Assembly (NCBI GenBank): GCA_002313415.1
Contig: DCBH01000102.1
Coordinates: forward strand, 6,533-18,924
Length of the DNA stretch: 12,392 nt
DNA from: Flavobacteriales bacterium UBA1112
GTDB lineage: Bacteria; Bacteroidota; Bacteroidia; Flavobacteriales_D; Sanyastnellaceae
Direction: 5' to 3'
Shown: positions 1 through 7,801 of the stretch, in pieces
How the letters are laid out: each line of letters starts with the position of its first letter
Position numbering within the stretch: position 1 is the stretch's first letter
Made by a program: the position numbers and the translations under genes
Notes under the pieces: model-generated
Told to the model about the DNA's origin: nothing
What the model saw: only the letters and a program-made list of their open reading frames with translations
Databases searched by the model: none

Positions 1-172
1 AGCTCTTACCTCACCTTTTCACCCTTACCTGTGCCGTCAAGGCCATCGGCGGTTTGAATCTCTGTGGCACTGTCTGTCACGCTCCGTTGAACGCGCCTTT
101 CCTTTCGGAAAGTGTGGCTCCCTATGTTGTCCGGACTTTCCTCCCCACAAGTGAGGCGGCAGAGTCAACCGA
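1..172 (-). ncRNA. rnpB: RNase P RNA, bacterial class A, 5' portion (3' end beyond the left edge)
   Basis: This is the catalytic RNA of ribonuclease P, which removes the 5' leader from precursor tRNAs together with the RnpA protein. Read on the minus strand, the conserved core blocks appear in the right order: GAGGAAAGTCCGGAC (129-143), then CATAGGG, then CACAGAGATTCAAACCGCCG with GATGGCC, then CAGGTAAGGGTGAAA, and finally GGTGAGGTAAGAGCT at the window edge. GGTTGAC at 164-170 fits the 5' strand of helix P1, whose partner would lie at the missing 3' end. CCTCA/TGGGG around a CTTG loop (about 143-156) fits a short P3. The 5' end is estimated at about 170-175 from P1, not seen directly. Roughly the second half of the gene lies outside the window. 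An open frame on the same strand (37-372) is a chance reading through this RNA and is not called. Confidence 0.95.
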
Positions 173-251
173 AAGACGAAAGTAAGACACCACAACCCGA
201 TTTCTCTGTTAGATTCGCATTGTATCAACAAGACATAAGAAAAATCCCGAC
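173..251. promoter_or_regulatory. Divergent intergenic region between rnpB and rluE, probable promoters both ways
   Basis: This short gap must carry the rnpB promoter (minus) and probably the rluE-plsC promoter (plus). On the minus strand TACTTTCG (177-184) matches 7 of 8 positions of the Bacteroidota -7 element TAnnTTTG and sits about 7 bases before the estimated RNA 5' end. On the plus strand TAGATTCG (210-217) is also a one-mismatch match, placed about 34 bases before the GTG start of rluE. Neither has a convincing TTG -33 element at normal spacing. The region is certain to be intergenic, but the individual boxes are guesses. Confidence 0.3.
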
Positions 252-821
252 GTGTCCTTTCATTCTTACATGCTTCACAAACCCTTCGGGGTTCTAAGCC
301 AATACTCGGATGAGGGAAAACGTCGCGGTTGGGGAAGTTTGAACTTGCCCTTTCCGAGCGACGTCTACTCAATTGGACGACTCGATGCGGACAGTGAGGG
401 TCTCTTGCTGCTCACGAACGACAACCGCCTAAAGGCGAGCTTGCTCGATCCAGAACAAGGCCATGCAAGAACGTATCACGTTCAAGTAGAAGGAATTGCT
501 AGACCCGAACAGCTGGAAAAGCTACAAACTCCAATGAATTTGAAGATCAAGGGGAAAACCATCACCACTCAGGGTTGCGATGCCAAGTTGATCAACCCCT
601 CTTGGCCTCCTCGCGTACCGCCAATTCGAGTTCGAAAAACCGTTCCCGATTCGTGGCTAGAGGTCACCTTGTACGAGGGGAAAAATCGCCAAGTCAGACG
701 GATGACTGCCGCTGTAGGCCTTCCTACTTTACGTTTGATTCGCGTCACCATGGGAAATTGGAGTCTCGGAACAATGACTCCGGGCGATTGGATGCAACTG
801 GATAACACTCATTCCACATGA
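252..821 (+). CDS. rluE: 23S rRNA pseudouridine synthase, RluE/RsuA family
   Basis: This enzyme converts a specific uridine in ribosomal RNA to pseudouridine. E. coli RluE acts on U2457 of 23S rRNA, and the same target here is inferred. The protein is 189 residues. It opens with the family's YMLHKPFGV strand (6-14). It carries the catalytic motif GRLDADSEGLLLLTND at 42-57, with D45 as the nucleophilic aspartate, and the C-terminal KNRQVRRM motif at 144-151. It lacks the N-terminal S4 RNA-binding domain found in RsuA and RluB, which together with its small size points to the RluE branch. The first in-frame start is GTG at 252; ATG at 270 (MLHKPFGV) is an equally reasonable alternative, and no Shine-Dalgarno sequence decides between them. 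The stop overlaps the start of the next gene (ATGA), so the two are probably translationally coupled. Confidence 0.93.
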   Translation: MSFHSYMLHKPFGVLSQYSDEGKRRGWGSLNLPFPSDVYSIGRLDADSEGLLLLTNDNRLKASLLDPEQGHARTYHVQVEGIARPEQLEKLQTPMNLKIKGKTITTQGCDAKLINPSWPPRVPPIRVRKTVPDSWLEVTLYEGKNRQVRRMTAAVGLPTLRLIRVTMGNWSLGTMTPGDWMQLDNTHST

Positions 822-1567
822 AGGCGGTTGGCTGGCTTCTTTCACCGATTCGAACTTTGTTGGCCATCCTGCATACAACTGTATGCAGCGCGATTGGGCT
901 CATTGCAATGACAATCAACGCGACAAACGGCGATTGGGTGATGTGGCGCATTGGACGCCAAATGTGGAGCAGACCCTTGCTACAATACGTGATTGGTGCA
1001 AAGCTGAGGGTTGAGGTACACCCAGAGGCCCAAGTCTTGGCAGATCGCAACCAAGGGGTTGTTCTTGTTGCCAATCACGGCAGTCTTCTCGACATCAATG
1101 CAGCATTTGCCGCAAGCCCCTCTCCAATCGTATTTCTAAGCAAAGCAAGCGTTCGTAAAGTCCCCTTGCTGGGAAAACTGAACGAAATGGCGGGAACAGT
1201 CTTTGTCGAACGTGGCAACCGTGATTCCTCTGAAAATGCGGTCAACCAGTTGACCGCGACATTGAAGGAAGGTCGAAGCGTATTGGTTTTCCCCGAGGGA
1301 ACACGCAGTCAAGACAACGCCATTCAGCCATTTAAGAAGGGCGCTTTTCACTTGGCCAAATCTGCTTCAGCGCCCATTGTCCCCATGCATATCTCAGGAA
1401 CGTGGGAACGCCTTCGATCAGGAAATGTCCTCATTGCACCCTCAACCCAACCGATCAGTATTTTGGTTGGTGCTCCCATTCAGCAAGAACTGGAGGACAG
1501 CGCGTCTACCCTTTTGCAACGTGCGGAACGAGCCATCAAGACGCTGAGCAGAGCCCACGCCACCTGA
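818..1567 (+). CDS. plsC: 1-acyl-sn-glycerol-3-phosphate acyltransferase (PlsC family)
   Basis: This is a membrane-associated acyltransferase that adds the second acyl chain to lysophosphatidic acid, giving phosphatidic acid for phospholipid synthesis. The 249-residue protein has an N-terminal hydrophobic segment (about 13-33) and then the family motifs in order. They are NHGSLLD at 86-92 (the NHx4D catalytic motif, H87 and D92), GTVFVER at 126-132, FPEGTR at 158-163 (glycerol-phosphate binding) and VPMHISGT at 188-195. Length is typical of the family. Its ATG overlaps the rluE stop by four bases, so the two form one transcription unit. The family also includes acyltransferases for ornithine lipids and other lysolipids, so the exact acceptor is inferred. 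Downstream is a 62-base gap and a convergent gene. Confidence 0.92.
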   Translation: MKAVGWLLSPIRTLLAILHTTVCSAIGLIAMTINATNGDWVMWRIGRQMWSRPLLQYVIGAKLRVEVHPEAQVLADRNQGVVLVANHGSLLDINAAFAASPSPIVFLSKASVRKVPLLGKLNEMAGTVFVERGNRDSSENAVNQLTATLKEGRSVLVFPEGTRSQDNAIQPFKKGAFHLAKSASAPIVPMHISGTWERLRSGNVLIAPSTQPISILVGAPIQQELEDSASTLLQRAERAIKTLSRAHAT

Positions 1568-1602
1568 ATTGTCCAGTCACAGGGCCTCTTTTACATGCTC
1601 AA

Positions 1603-1617
1603 AAACGTGTTGCGTTT
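1603..1617. terminator. Weak candidate bidirectional terminator hairpin
   Basis: The 62-base gap between the convergent plsC and giant-protein genes (1568-1629) contains AAACG-TGTTG-CGTTT, a five-pair stem with a five-base loop. It is flanked by an A-run on the left and a T-rich stretch on the right. The symmetry would suit termination from both sides, but the stem is short and AT-rich. It is the only hairpin I can see in the gap, and it may be chance. Confidence 0.2.
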
Positions 1618-1629
1618 GATTTTCGCCCG

Positions 1630-4600
1630 TCAGTCGTACTCATCAAACTCCCTGTACATCTCTACAAATTTCTTTTTCTCCCTCATGGAATTGTCCAATT
1701 GAAGGGTGAAAAATTTCCCATCTTCTTTGATTCGCCTTTCTGAATCCTTCAATTCTTGGAAGACAGAAATCAGCCCTTTCGCCTCGGGCTCCAGCTCCTC
1801 TTGTACAGAAAGCAACATGAGTCCCTGTGCCGCTTTGTATTCCAAGAAATACCAATGCTTCTTGCCAAAATGCATGTAAATGACAAGACGGTCATTCTTG
1901 CGGTCAATCGCCATCTTACCTCGAATTGTGCGCCACACGTTTTGCTCTCCGAGGGTAGCCATTGAAATGTCACCTTCACTTACCCACCAGTGATCGTAAT
2001 CATCGTACCGCCATTCCATCATATGGAATACCATGGAATGCCGAACCTCCTTCGGAACTTCTCTTTTGTATTCCAAAAGGTTGCTCGACTCAAGCGATGC
2101 CACCTGCTTCATGGCCTCATCCACGCCCACCATTTCGTGAAGCATGTATTCGTAATTGCCCAAATCAAAACTGGCTCCACTCGACTTGTCTGATGCACGC
2201 ACGAACGTGGCGAGATATTCCAAAATCGACTCAGGCATGGGCATGTCTACCACCATACCGCCGCGCAATACCATTTGATTCTTGCTGGTATTGATGTCTC
2301 CGATAAACCATTGTGATAAGAGATGTCTCTCAGAAAGGTCAAACTTGGCCCTTCCCTGTTGGTATACGTCACATCCGCCGCGCGACATGTACGTCATCGT
2401 GCCCGGAAGCATGTTGTTTTTACGCTTGGAGTCTTTGGTCACGACATATCTGTCTTTTCGCTTGTCGTATCGCAAATCACCGCGCGGCACTAGAAACGAG
2501 CGATCAGATCGAACCGGTTTTTTAGTGAAGAATGTGGGATACATCGACTTGATACCTCCAATGTTGTGCGTCCATCCCACACCGAGATGAGACTTTCCCA
2601 TCTCAGTGACCAGCGAATCAATGGGAATTGCCACATCTTGGGGATTGATAACACCCACGAACTCGATCCATTCATTTTTAAAATCAGCGCACTCAAATTG
2701 CATTTGTGCCCCACCTGAAAATTCCAAGTCTTTTCTGCCTGCTTCTAGGTTTACACGGCCCCGAAATGCAAATTCAGGACTTAAGTAAAGCTCATCTCCA
2801 GCCCTCACCAAACCACGACCATACGTACGATTGGCCGTATCGACCGCGAGCTCGTTGAATCGAATGGGCCATTCTTTACCAAAGGCATCGACGTACGTTT
2901 TGCTCGCTGCGCCCTCGTAGTCAAGCCTACCTCGAATTTGAACATTTGCGTCATAGAGACGATGATAACGAGTCACGTCATTGGCAAAGATTTCTGCGCC
3001 GTAAAGTGGGTCCATGATTGCATCTCGCCGCACAGTCACCAAGCCATCACCTGGTTTGATTTCAGCGTCAGCCACCGCAATGGACTTCACATCGCGGCAT
3101 TCGACAAAGGCTTCGTCAATTTTGTATTTCGCTGATGGGCTCAAAAAATGAAGTCCATCTTGTTCCTCATGCTGAGAGAAGAAATTGCTTTGGTCTCTGT
3201 CGGCCAATTCCTGAAAAGTCATGGCGGAGGGATCGATGAGGGTATTCAACAAGTCCAAACGCTCTTCATCCATAAACCATGAAAATTCGTCCATCAGGCA
3301 CTGATAGCGAATGGCAGGCAAATCGATTAGAGTGGCACCGTCTCGTGCTTTAAAATCACCTCTTCGCGCATCAAAATCAACATGAGATGAAACGTTGTCT
3401 GTGCCAAATGCCACTTCATTTAAATCAGAACCTTGGAGCTCAAAAGCAGCCACGTCAGCATCAATGATTCGCTCCTTCATGAGGAATTCTTGTGAAGCCA
3501 ATCTTGCCCGTTCAAAATGGAAGGTGCCTCGGCCTGTCATTTGAGCTTCGGACAACTCCAATTCTCCTTCCAAAAACACCTCCTCGCCAAAAAATTGAAG
3601 CGAATCGAGTGGAGTCGAACGAACAAACAATCGCTTGCCACGAGAATGCAATCCAAAGTCTGTCTCTTCAGCATGTACCAATGGGATTTTTCCCGCTTCG
3701 GCCACATTGCTGTATGTTGAAGTTCTTCCATACGCAGAGTCAGGGACAAGGGTATTGTCCTCACCCTCGAGATGCGAAGTCAAAAAATCGATGGAACCAG
3801 GGCCGTGAAGTCCCCCAAGATTTAAAGTCAATTCCCCATTTACAGTTCCCAAACCCTCGTAAAGTGGGTAGCCCTGGTCCGCGATTCTACGCGTGAATCC
3901 GAGACTGTAGTCATCCATCAATCGCAGGGGTTCAGTCAAATCCGGCACAATTCCTCCCGCCAACAATTCCCCCTCAAACAATAAGTCTTCCTTGCTGAAA
4001 TTGTCCAAGCTGTCAATGACAAATGGATTTACGGCATAGTTGAAATCGTCCCTGTGATATGCGCCACGACAAATCACATCAGCATCGTAATACACATGCG
4101 ACATCTCCTTGCTTGTCAAAATCGGATACTGTGTATAGACTTCACTTTTCCATCCGGATTTGTTGTTGGGATGATCAATTTCCAACGTTCCCGTGACCTC
4201 TTCGATGGTGCTTGCCACCCAACGCAAGAGCGGTTTGCCGTATGCGTCGTATTGACCGTCTACCTCAGCTTTGATTCGAAGTGATTCTGCCTGTCGGACA
4301 TCCAGGGTAAAAGCATCGTAATCAAACTCAAATCGTGCCCCGGCCAACTCAAACTTTCCTGCCTGAATAACACCATTGAATTCAAAGCTTCGATTCTTAC
4401 CCAATGCGAGATCTCCTCCTTCGGGAATGATTTTCACGTCTTGGGCATCACTGACGCCGAATCGACCAATGCCTTTCATCTCCAACCGCAAATTGTTGAG
4501 GCTGAGCATGGCATTTGTCGCAGAAAGTCGAGGGTTGGAGTAGAATGCGAGCACATCGTGATCAATGAGCCCTTTTCTCGCTTTGATGTGTCGCTCTGCA

Positions 4601-6120
4601 CGGGGCTTGACCTGACAATAGCGTGTGGCGATGTCGAGGTCCACATATCCAGCATTTGTTAAACCAATCAACAACATCCTCGCCTGTTCTTCCTGAACTC
4701 CAAGAAAATCTGCGTATTCATCTGTATAAAAAGACTTTACGCCTCGCTTAGACATGTAACGTTTGAGTTCCGCGAGAGGATGAATGGGGTCAATGCCCAT
4801 CATTTGATCATAAACGTCACGCTCAAAACAATCGACACTTCGAAATGCCGCGGGCTCGGGCCTGTTGCTCGTCAATCGCCTGAACTCTACCGATGGGCTG
4901 TTCAGCGGCCATTCCAACGCCTCAACATCCATTTCCACCATGTGGTAGGTGTCAGTGAATGGTTGCTGCCCTACACCGTCAATCTGACGTGTTGCTCGAA
5001 ATGTTTTCAGCTTGTCCAAATATTTGACTTTGATGTCAGGGTGATAGATGCTGTCTTGACCCAACAAAAGGGTCATTCTCACATGCCTAGCATCAAGCGC
5101 GTCATCCGAAAAGAGGACCTCATTGGACCAGCAACGAATGAACAGCGTGTCGTGGTTCATGATTGTGATTTGCGCCCACTTGCCGTCTGAACCTGTTCCC
5201 GACAACTTGGAGCCTCTGATTTGAAGGCCTCCTTCGAATGAAACACCAGGAAAAACATTCTCGAGCCGAACTCGACCCGTTTTTGATTCAAAACGCGGGT
5301 AAGTCCTTTTTGAGAGGTTCTTCTCGCCTTGCACTTTTAAACTGAGTGAGCCCTCCAATGGAAAATCGAAGAGCGTACTGCGCAAACGCGCATTTTCAGT
5401 TGTCAAAGAACTGCCTTTCATTCGAACTTGGAATGGTCCCAATTCAGCTGTCAATTCGCCCTCATTTGTGGTTCGCTCCCATTCGACGCGGCCTTGACTT
5501 CCATAAAAACGGCCTTCGAGGAACTTCAATGTCCCCTGGACGTCAAAAACTCGCGAACTGTCTCCTTTTGCAAAACACACCAAAATGCCATCCGTGCAAT
5601 TCACAAATGGCTCCCCGGAAGCACCAACATCCAATTTCAAGTCTCCTTGGCGCATGTGCCAGGTCGCGGCGCCAGAGGAATACAACATCCCATCGCGAAA
5701 CAGACCCTGAGACATGGCCAAATAAGTCTCACACGCTTTTCGTTCTTTGGGGGAGGTCTTGAAATACTCCAATTGAGCGTGCCAATCGTCCCAAGTCTTC
5801 CAGTCTTGTCGGCGCAAAAGCACCAACGCACCGCGGAAGTACCCTAAGATGCCTGTTCGAAATTTTGTCCGATTGGATTCGAGAAAGCGAACAAGCTTCA
5901 TGAATTGCTGTCTGCGGTCTTCGCCCACAACGTCACTTTCAAATGCCTGTGTAAAATCCCGGCGCATCCACTTGGCCTCCTTCGAGGCAATCTCAGAGGC
6001 TTTCTGCTCCATCTCCTTCAAAAATGCCGGGGCATCCTCAGCATCCTTGACGTCTTGAGCATAAGGAAAAATCCCAAGGCAAAGAAGGGACAAAAACGTC
6101 ACGTATAACCGAACATACAT
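1630..6120 (-). CDS. Giant exported beta-rich protein of unknown function
   Basis: I cannot assign a function. The 1496-residue product begins with a Sec-type signal peptide: short basic start, hydrophobic core about 7-18, likely cleavage after PYA at 19-21. A charged, probably helical region of about 130 residues follows. The rest is mostly short alternating hydrophobic/polar stretches suggesting extended beta structure. A loose pattern recurs (GEL-x-L, then G-x-G, then F near 293-337, 751-798 and 841-895). A winged-helix-like segment lies at about 448-517. Other islands that look conserved are KNRSFEFNGVIQAGKFEL (575-592), NPFVIDSLDNF (698-708), CLMDEFSWFMDEE (941-953) and KHWYFLEY (1421-1428). 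From memory these resemble a large uncharacterised family of exported Bacteroidota proteins; no search was run. No enzyme motif, lipobox, C-terminal sorting domain or beta-barrel terminus is evident. The periplasm or outer membrane is the inferred location. It is the last gene of the tpiA-prmA unit, 40 bases after prmA. Confidence 0.9.
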   Translation of the reverse strand: MYVRLYVTFLSLLCLGIFPYAQDVKDAEDAPAFLKEMEQKASEIASKEAKWMRRDFTQAFESDVVGEDRRQQFMKLVRFLESNRTKFRTGILGYFRGALVLLRRQDWKTWDDWHAQLEYFKTSPKERKACETYLAMSQGLFRDGMLYSSGAATWHMRQGDLKLDVGASGEPFVNCTDGILVCFAKGDSSRVFDVQGTLKFLEGRFYGSQGRVEWERTTNEGELTAELGPFQVRMKGSSLTTENARLRSTLFDFPLEGSLSLKVQGEKNLSKRTYPRFESKTGRVRLENVFPGVSFEGGLQIRGSKLSGTGSDGKWAQITIMNHDTLFIRCWSNEVLFSDDALDARHVRMTLLLGQDSIYHPDIKVKYLDKLKTFRATRQIDGVGQQPFTDTYHMVEMDVEALEWPLNSPSVEFRRLTSNRPEPAAFRSVDCFERDVYDQMMGIDPIHPLAELKRYMSKRGVKSFYTDEYADFLGVQEEQARMLLIGLTNAGYVDLDIATRYCQVKPRAERHIKARKGLIDHDVLAFYSNPRLSATNAMLSLNNLRLEMKGIGRFGVSDAQDVKIIPEGGDLALGKNRSFEFNGVIQAGKFELAGARFEFDYDAFTLDVRQAESLRIKAEVDGQYDAYGKPLLRWVASTIEEVTGTLEIDHPNNKSGWKSEVYTQYPILTSKEMSHVYYDADVICRGAYHRDDFNYAVNPFVIDSLDNFSKEDLLFEGELLAGGIVPDLTEPLRLMDDYSLGFTRRIADQGYPLYEGLGTVNGELTLNLGGLHGPGSIDFLTSHLEGEDNTLVPDSAYGRTSTYSNVAEAGKIPLVHAEETDFGLHSRGKRLFVRSTPLDSLQFFGEEVFLEGELELSEAQMTGRGTFHFERARLASQEFLMKERIIDADVAAFELQGSDLNEVAFGTDNVSSHVDFDARRGDFKARDGATLIDLPAIRYQCLMDEFSWFMDEERLDLLNTLIDPSAMTFQELADRDQSNFFSQHEEQDGLHFLSPSAKYKIDEAFVECRDVKSIAVADAEIKPGDGLVTVRRDAIMDPLYGAEIFANDVTRYHRLYDANVQIRGRLDYEGAASKTYVDAFGKEWPIRFNELAVDTANRTYGRGLVRAGDELYLSPEFAFRGRVNLEAGRKDLEFSGGAQMQFECADFKNEWIEFVGVINPQDVAIPIDSLVTEMGKSHLGVGWTHNIGGIKSMYPTFFTKKPVRSDRSFLVPRGDLRYDKRKDRYVVTKDSKRKNNMLPGTMTYMSRGGCDVYQQGRAKFDLSERHLLSQWFIGDINTSKNQMVLRGGMVVDMPMPESILEYLATFVRASDKSSGASFDLGNYEYMLHEMVGVDEAMKQVASLESSNLLEYKREVPKEVRHSMVFHMMEWRYDDYDHWWVSEGDISMATLGEQNVWRTIRGKMAIDRKNDRLVIYMHFGKKHWYFLEYKAAQGLMLLSVQEELEPEAKGLISVFQELKDSERRIKEDGKFFTLQLDNSMREKKKFVEMYREFDEYD
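4570..4779 (-). other. Winged-helix-like segment embedded in the giant exported protein
   Basis: Residues about 448-517 differ in character from the beta-rich surroundings. There is a helix (AELKRYMSKRG), then FYTDEYADFLGVQEEQARMLL, whose second part (LGVQEEQARMLLIGL) has helix-turn-helix spacing. Then comes AGYVDLDIATRYCQVKP, which would form a two-strand wing, followed by a basic stretch with several K/R/H. In cytoplasmic proteins such a string would be read as a winged-helix domain. In an exported protein it more likely serves as a structural or protein-binding module. This is an assignment by eye from sequence pattern only. Confidence 0.4.
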
Positions 6121-6160
6121 GCATCGAAGTTAGAATCCTCGAGCCATGACAGGTTGCTTG

Positions 6161-7039
6161 TTAAGCCAAAGGTTTCCCACAATGCATGCACGCCCATCCC
6201 GCCCTAACGTCAACGTGATGTACAACCATACCACAAGTCTGAACAGCCTCTGTCAGCGCAGAAACATCACCCTCAAAGAATCCACTGAGCAAAAGATGCC
6301 CTCCTTTGTGAAGCACCCTGACATACCGTTTCATGTCCTGTAAAAGGACGTTTTTGTGGATGTTGGCACATAAAACATCCCAGAACTCAGAATTCGTGTT
6401 GTCGCAAACCACACCATCTCCTTGGATGAAAGCAATGTTGGAATTCAAGAGGTCTGCATTCAAGGCTTGATTGTCCAAGGCATTTTGGACTGCGTCTTTT
6501 TCAATATCGACACCCATCACGTCTGATGCACCTGATTTGGCCGCAACAAGAGCGAGAACCCCTGTACCACACCCCATGTCAAGCACGCTCTGCCCCGCCA
6601 GTGAAATCGACAAAAGACGGGAAACCATCAGATAAGTGGTGGCATGATGACCTGTTCCAAAGCTCATTTGAGGTGCCACAACCACATCCATTCCCTGACG
6701 CGGCAAATCATGAAAAGGAGCCCTTATTGTGCACAGTACGCGCCCCTCAACATCCTCGATGGTCACCATTGGATATTCTGATTCCCACTTCGCATTCCAA
6801 TTTTCCTGAAGCACTTTTTGCTTTTCAATCTTCACTGAAGCAAATGCCTTGATCTGGGCCAGTTGTTTTTCTGCCTCTTTTTCATTCACTTCCTCTACGC
6901 CGCCGTATACCAAAACACCTTTTTCGTGCGGCTCAAACATTGAAAACCCGCATTCATTGAGATAAGCCACAACCACTTCCCGAGCCGGCAGGACAGGATC
7001 TAAAATGACGTTCCAAGTGTGGAAATACTTTGACACCAA
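6161..7039 (-). CDS. prmA: Ribosomal protein L11 methyltransferase PrmA
   Basis: This cytoplasmic SAM-dependent enzyme methylates lysines and the N-terminus of ribosomal protein L11. The 292-residue protein has the N-terminal substrate-recognition domain (about 1-75), the linker motif ENWNAKWESEYP at 79-90 and the signature MSFGTGHHATT at 125-135. The SAM-binding motif I VLDMGCGTGVLAL is at 152-164, the acidic end of the next strand (GVDIE) at 176-180, and ANIHKNVL at 225-232. The first available in-frame start is TTG at 7039, directly after the tpiA stop. A GTG follows at once, and the next methionine (residue 34) would remove conserved N-terminal sequence, so a non-ATG start is very likely. 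The gene sits in the same reading frame as tpiA with no spacer (TGA then TTG), implying coupled translation. The giant exported gene follows after 40 bases. Confidence 0.95.
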   Translation of the reverse strand: MVSKYFHTWNVILDPVLPAREVVVAYLNECGFSMFEPHEKGVLVYGGVEEVNEKEAEKQLAQIKAFASVKIEKQKVLQENWNAKWESEYPMVTIEDVEGRVLCTIRAPFHDLPRQGMDVVVAPQMSFGTGHHATTYLMVSRLLSISLAGQSVLDMGCGTGVLALVAAKSGASDVMGVDIEKDAVQNALDNQALNADLLNSNIAFIQGDGVVCDNTNSEFWDVLCANIHKNVLLQDMKRYVRVLHKGGHLLLSGFFEGDVSALTEAVQTCGMVVHHVDVRAGWACMHCGKPLA

Positions 7040-7801
7040 TCAGCTATTTAACGCAGGATGACCCTGAATCACGCTCTGAAAACTTTTGGGGTCCAATGAA
7101 GCGCCGCCAATGAGACCTCCATTGATGTCTTTCTGAGCAAACAACTCTGAGGCATTGCTCGGATTGCATGAACCGCCATACAACAGCGGGATACGCGCAG
7201 CAACCTCAGCACCAAATGCCTCTGACAACCAACCACGAATGCTGGCGTGCATTTCTTGAGCCTCATCTGATGTGGCAGTCACGCCTGTCCCGATGGCCCA
7301 GACAGGTTCGTATGCCACAATGATTTGTGTGATTTGGTCGACGGGAATGCGCAAAATACCAGCTTGCAATTGCTTCAAGACAATGTCTTCAGCGCGCCCC
7401 GACTCACGTTGCTGAAGTGTTTCTCCACAACAGAACACGGCGGTCAAATCTGCTGCCATGAGAGCGTCCACTTTGGCCGCAACAACGGAGTCTGAGTCTC
7501 CGAAACGCGACCGTCTTTCACTGTGACCTACAATGGCGCCGGATACACCACTGCTCTTCAACATGTCAGCTGTGAATTCTCCCGTATGGGCACCAAAGCT
7601 TTCCGCACTTACGTTTTGGGCGAGCACATGCAATCCCAGCGGCGCATCTGTTGCACATGCAGCGAGGTACGGTGCAGGCATGGCCACCATCACATCCACA
7701 CCGCGATTGTTTTGAAGCCAGCCTTCCATTACAGCCATCCACTCTCGAGCCTCATGCAACAATTTGTTGCTTTTCCAATTCCCTGCTACGACGTTCCTCA
7801 T
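7040..7801 (-). CDS. tpiA: Triosephosphate isomerase
   Basis: This glycolytic and gluconeogenic enzyme interconverts dihydroxyacetone phosphate and glyceraldehyde 3-phosphate in the cytoplasm. Starting at ATG 7801 the protein is 253 residues, the normal length. It shows AGNWKSNK at 6-13 (N8, catalytic K10), GAHTGEF at 70-76, and VGHSERR at 91-97 (electrophilic H93). AYEPVWAIGTG at 163-173 holds the catalytic base E165 and the flexible loop 6. Phosphate-binding loops YGGS (208-211) and GGLIGGASL (228-236) follow. All catalytic residues are intact. A longer in-frame start at 7885 would add 28 residues that resemble nothing in the family and overlap recQ, so it is rejected. It is the first gene of a minus-strand unit with prmA and the giant exported protein. 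Confidence 0.97.
   Translation of the reverse strand: MRNVVAGNWKSNKLLHEAREWMAVMEGWLQNNRGVDVMVAMPAPYLAACATDAPLGLHVLAQNVSAESFGAHTGEFTADMLKSSGVSGAIVGHSERRSRFGDSDSVVAAKVDALMAADLTAVFCCGETLQQRESGRAEDIVLKQLQAGILRIPVDQITQIIVAYEPVWAIGTGVTATSDEAQEMHASIRGWLSEAFGAEVAARIPLLYGGSCNPSNASELFAQKDINGGLIGGASLDPKSFQSVIQGHPALNS

Noticed and set aside
37..372. Minus-strand open frame of 111 codons at the left end
   Set aside because: It runs through the RNase P RNA and the start of rluE on the opposite strand; the conserved RNA core explains the sequence and the peptide has no protein-like features.
4780..5190. Plus-strand open frames of 130-140 codons inside the giant gene (also at 3492-3896, 5346-5762 and 5428-5847)
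   Set aside because: They are antisense to a continuous 1496-codon gene with signal peptide and coherent protein pattern, and show no domain features of their own.
6118..6120. Possible lipoprotein signal (LSLLC) in the giant exported protein
   Set aside because: The cysteine lies in the middle of the hydrophobic core and is preceded by leucine rather than G, A or S, so a signal peptidase I site after PYA fits better.
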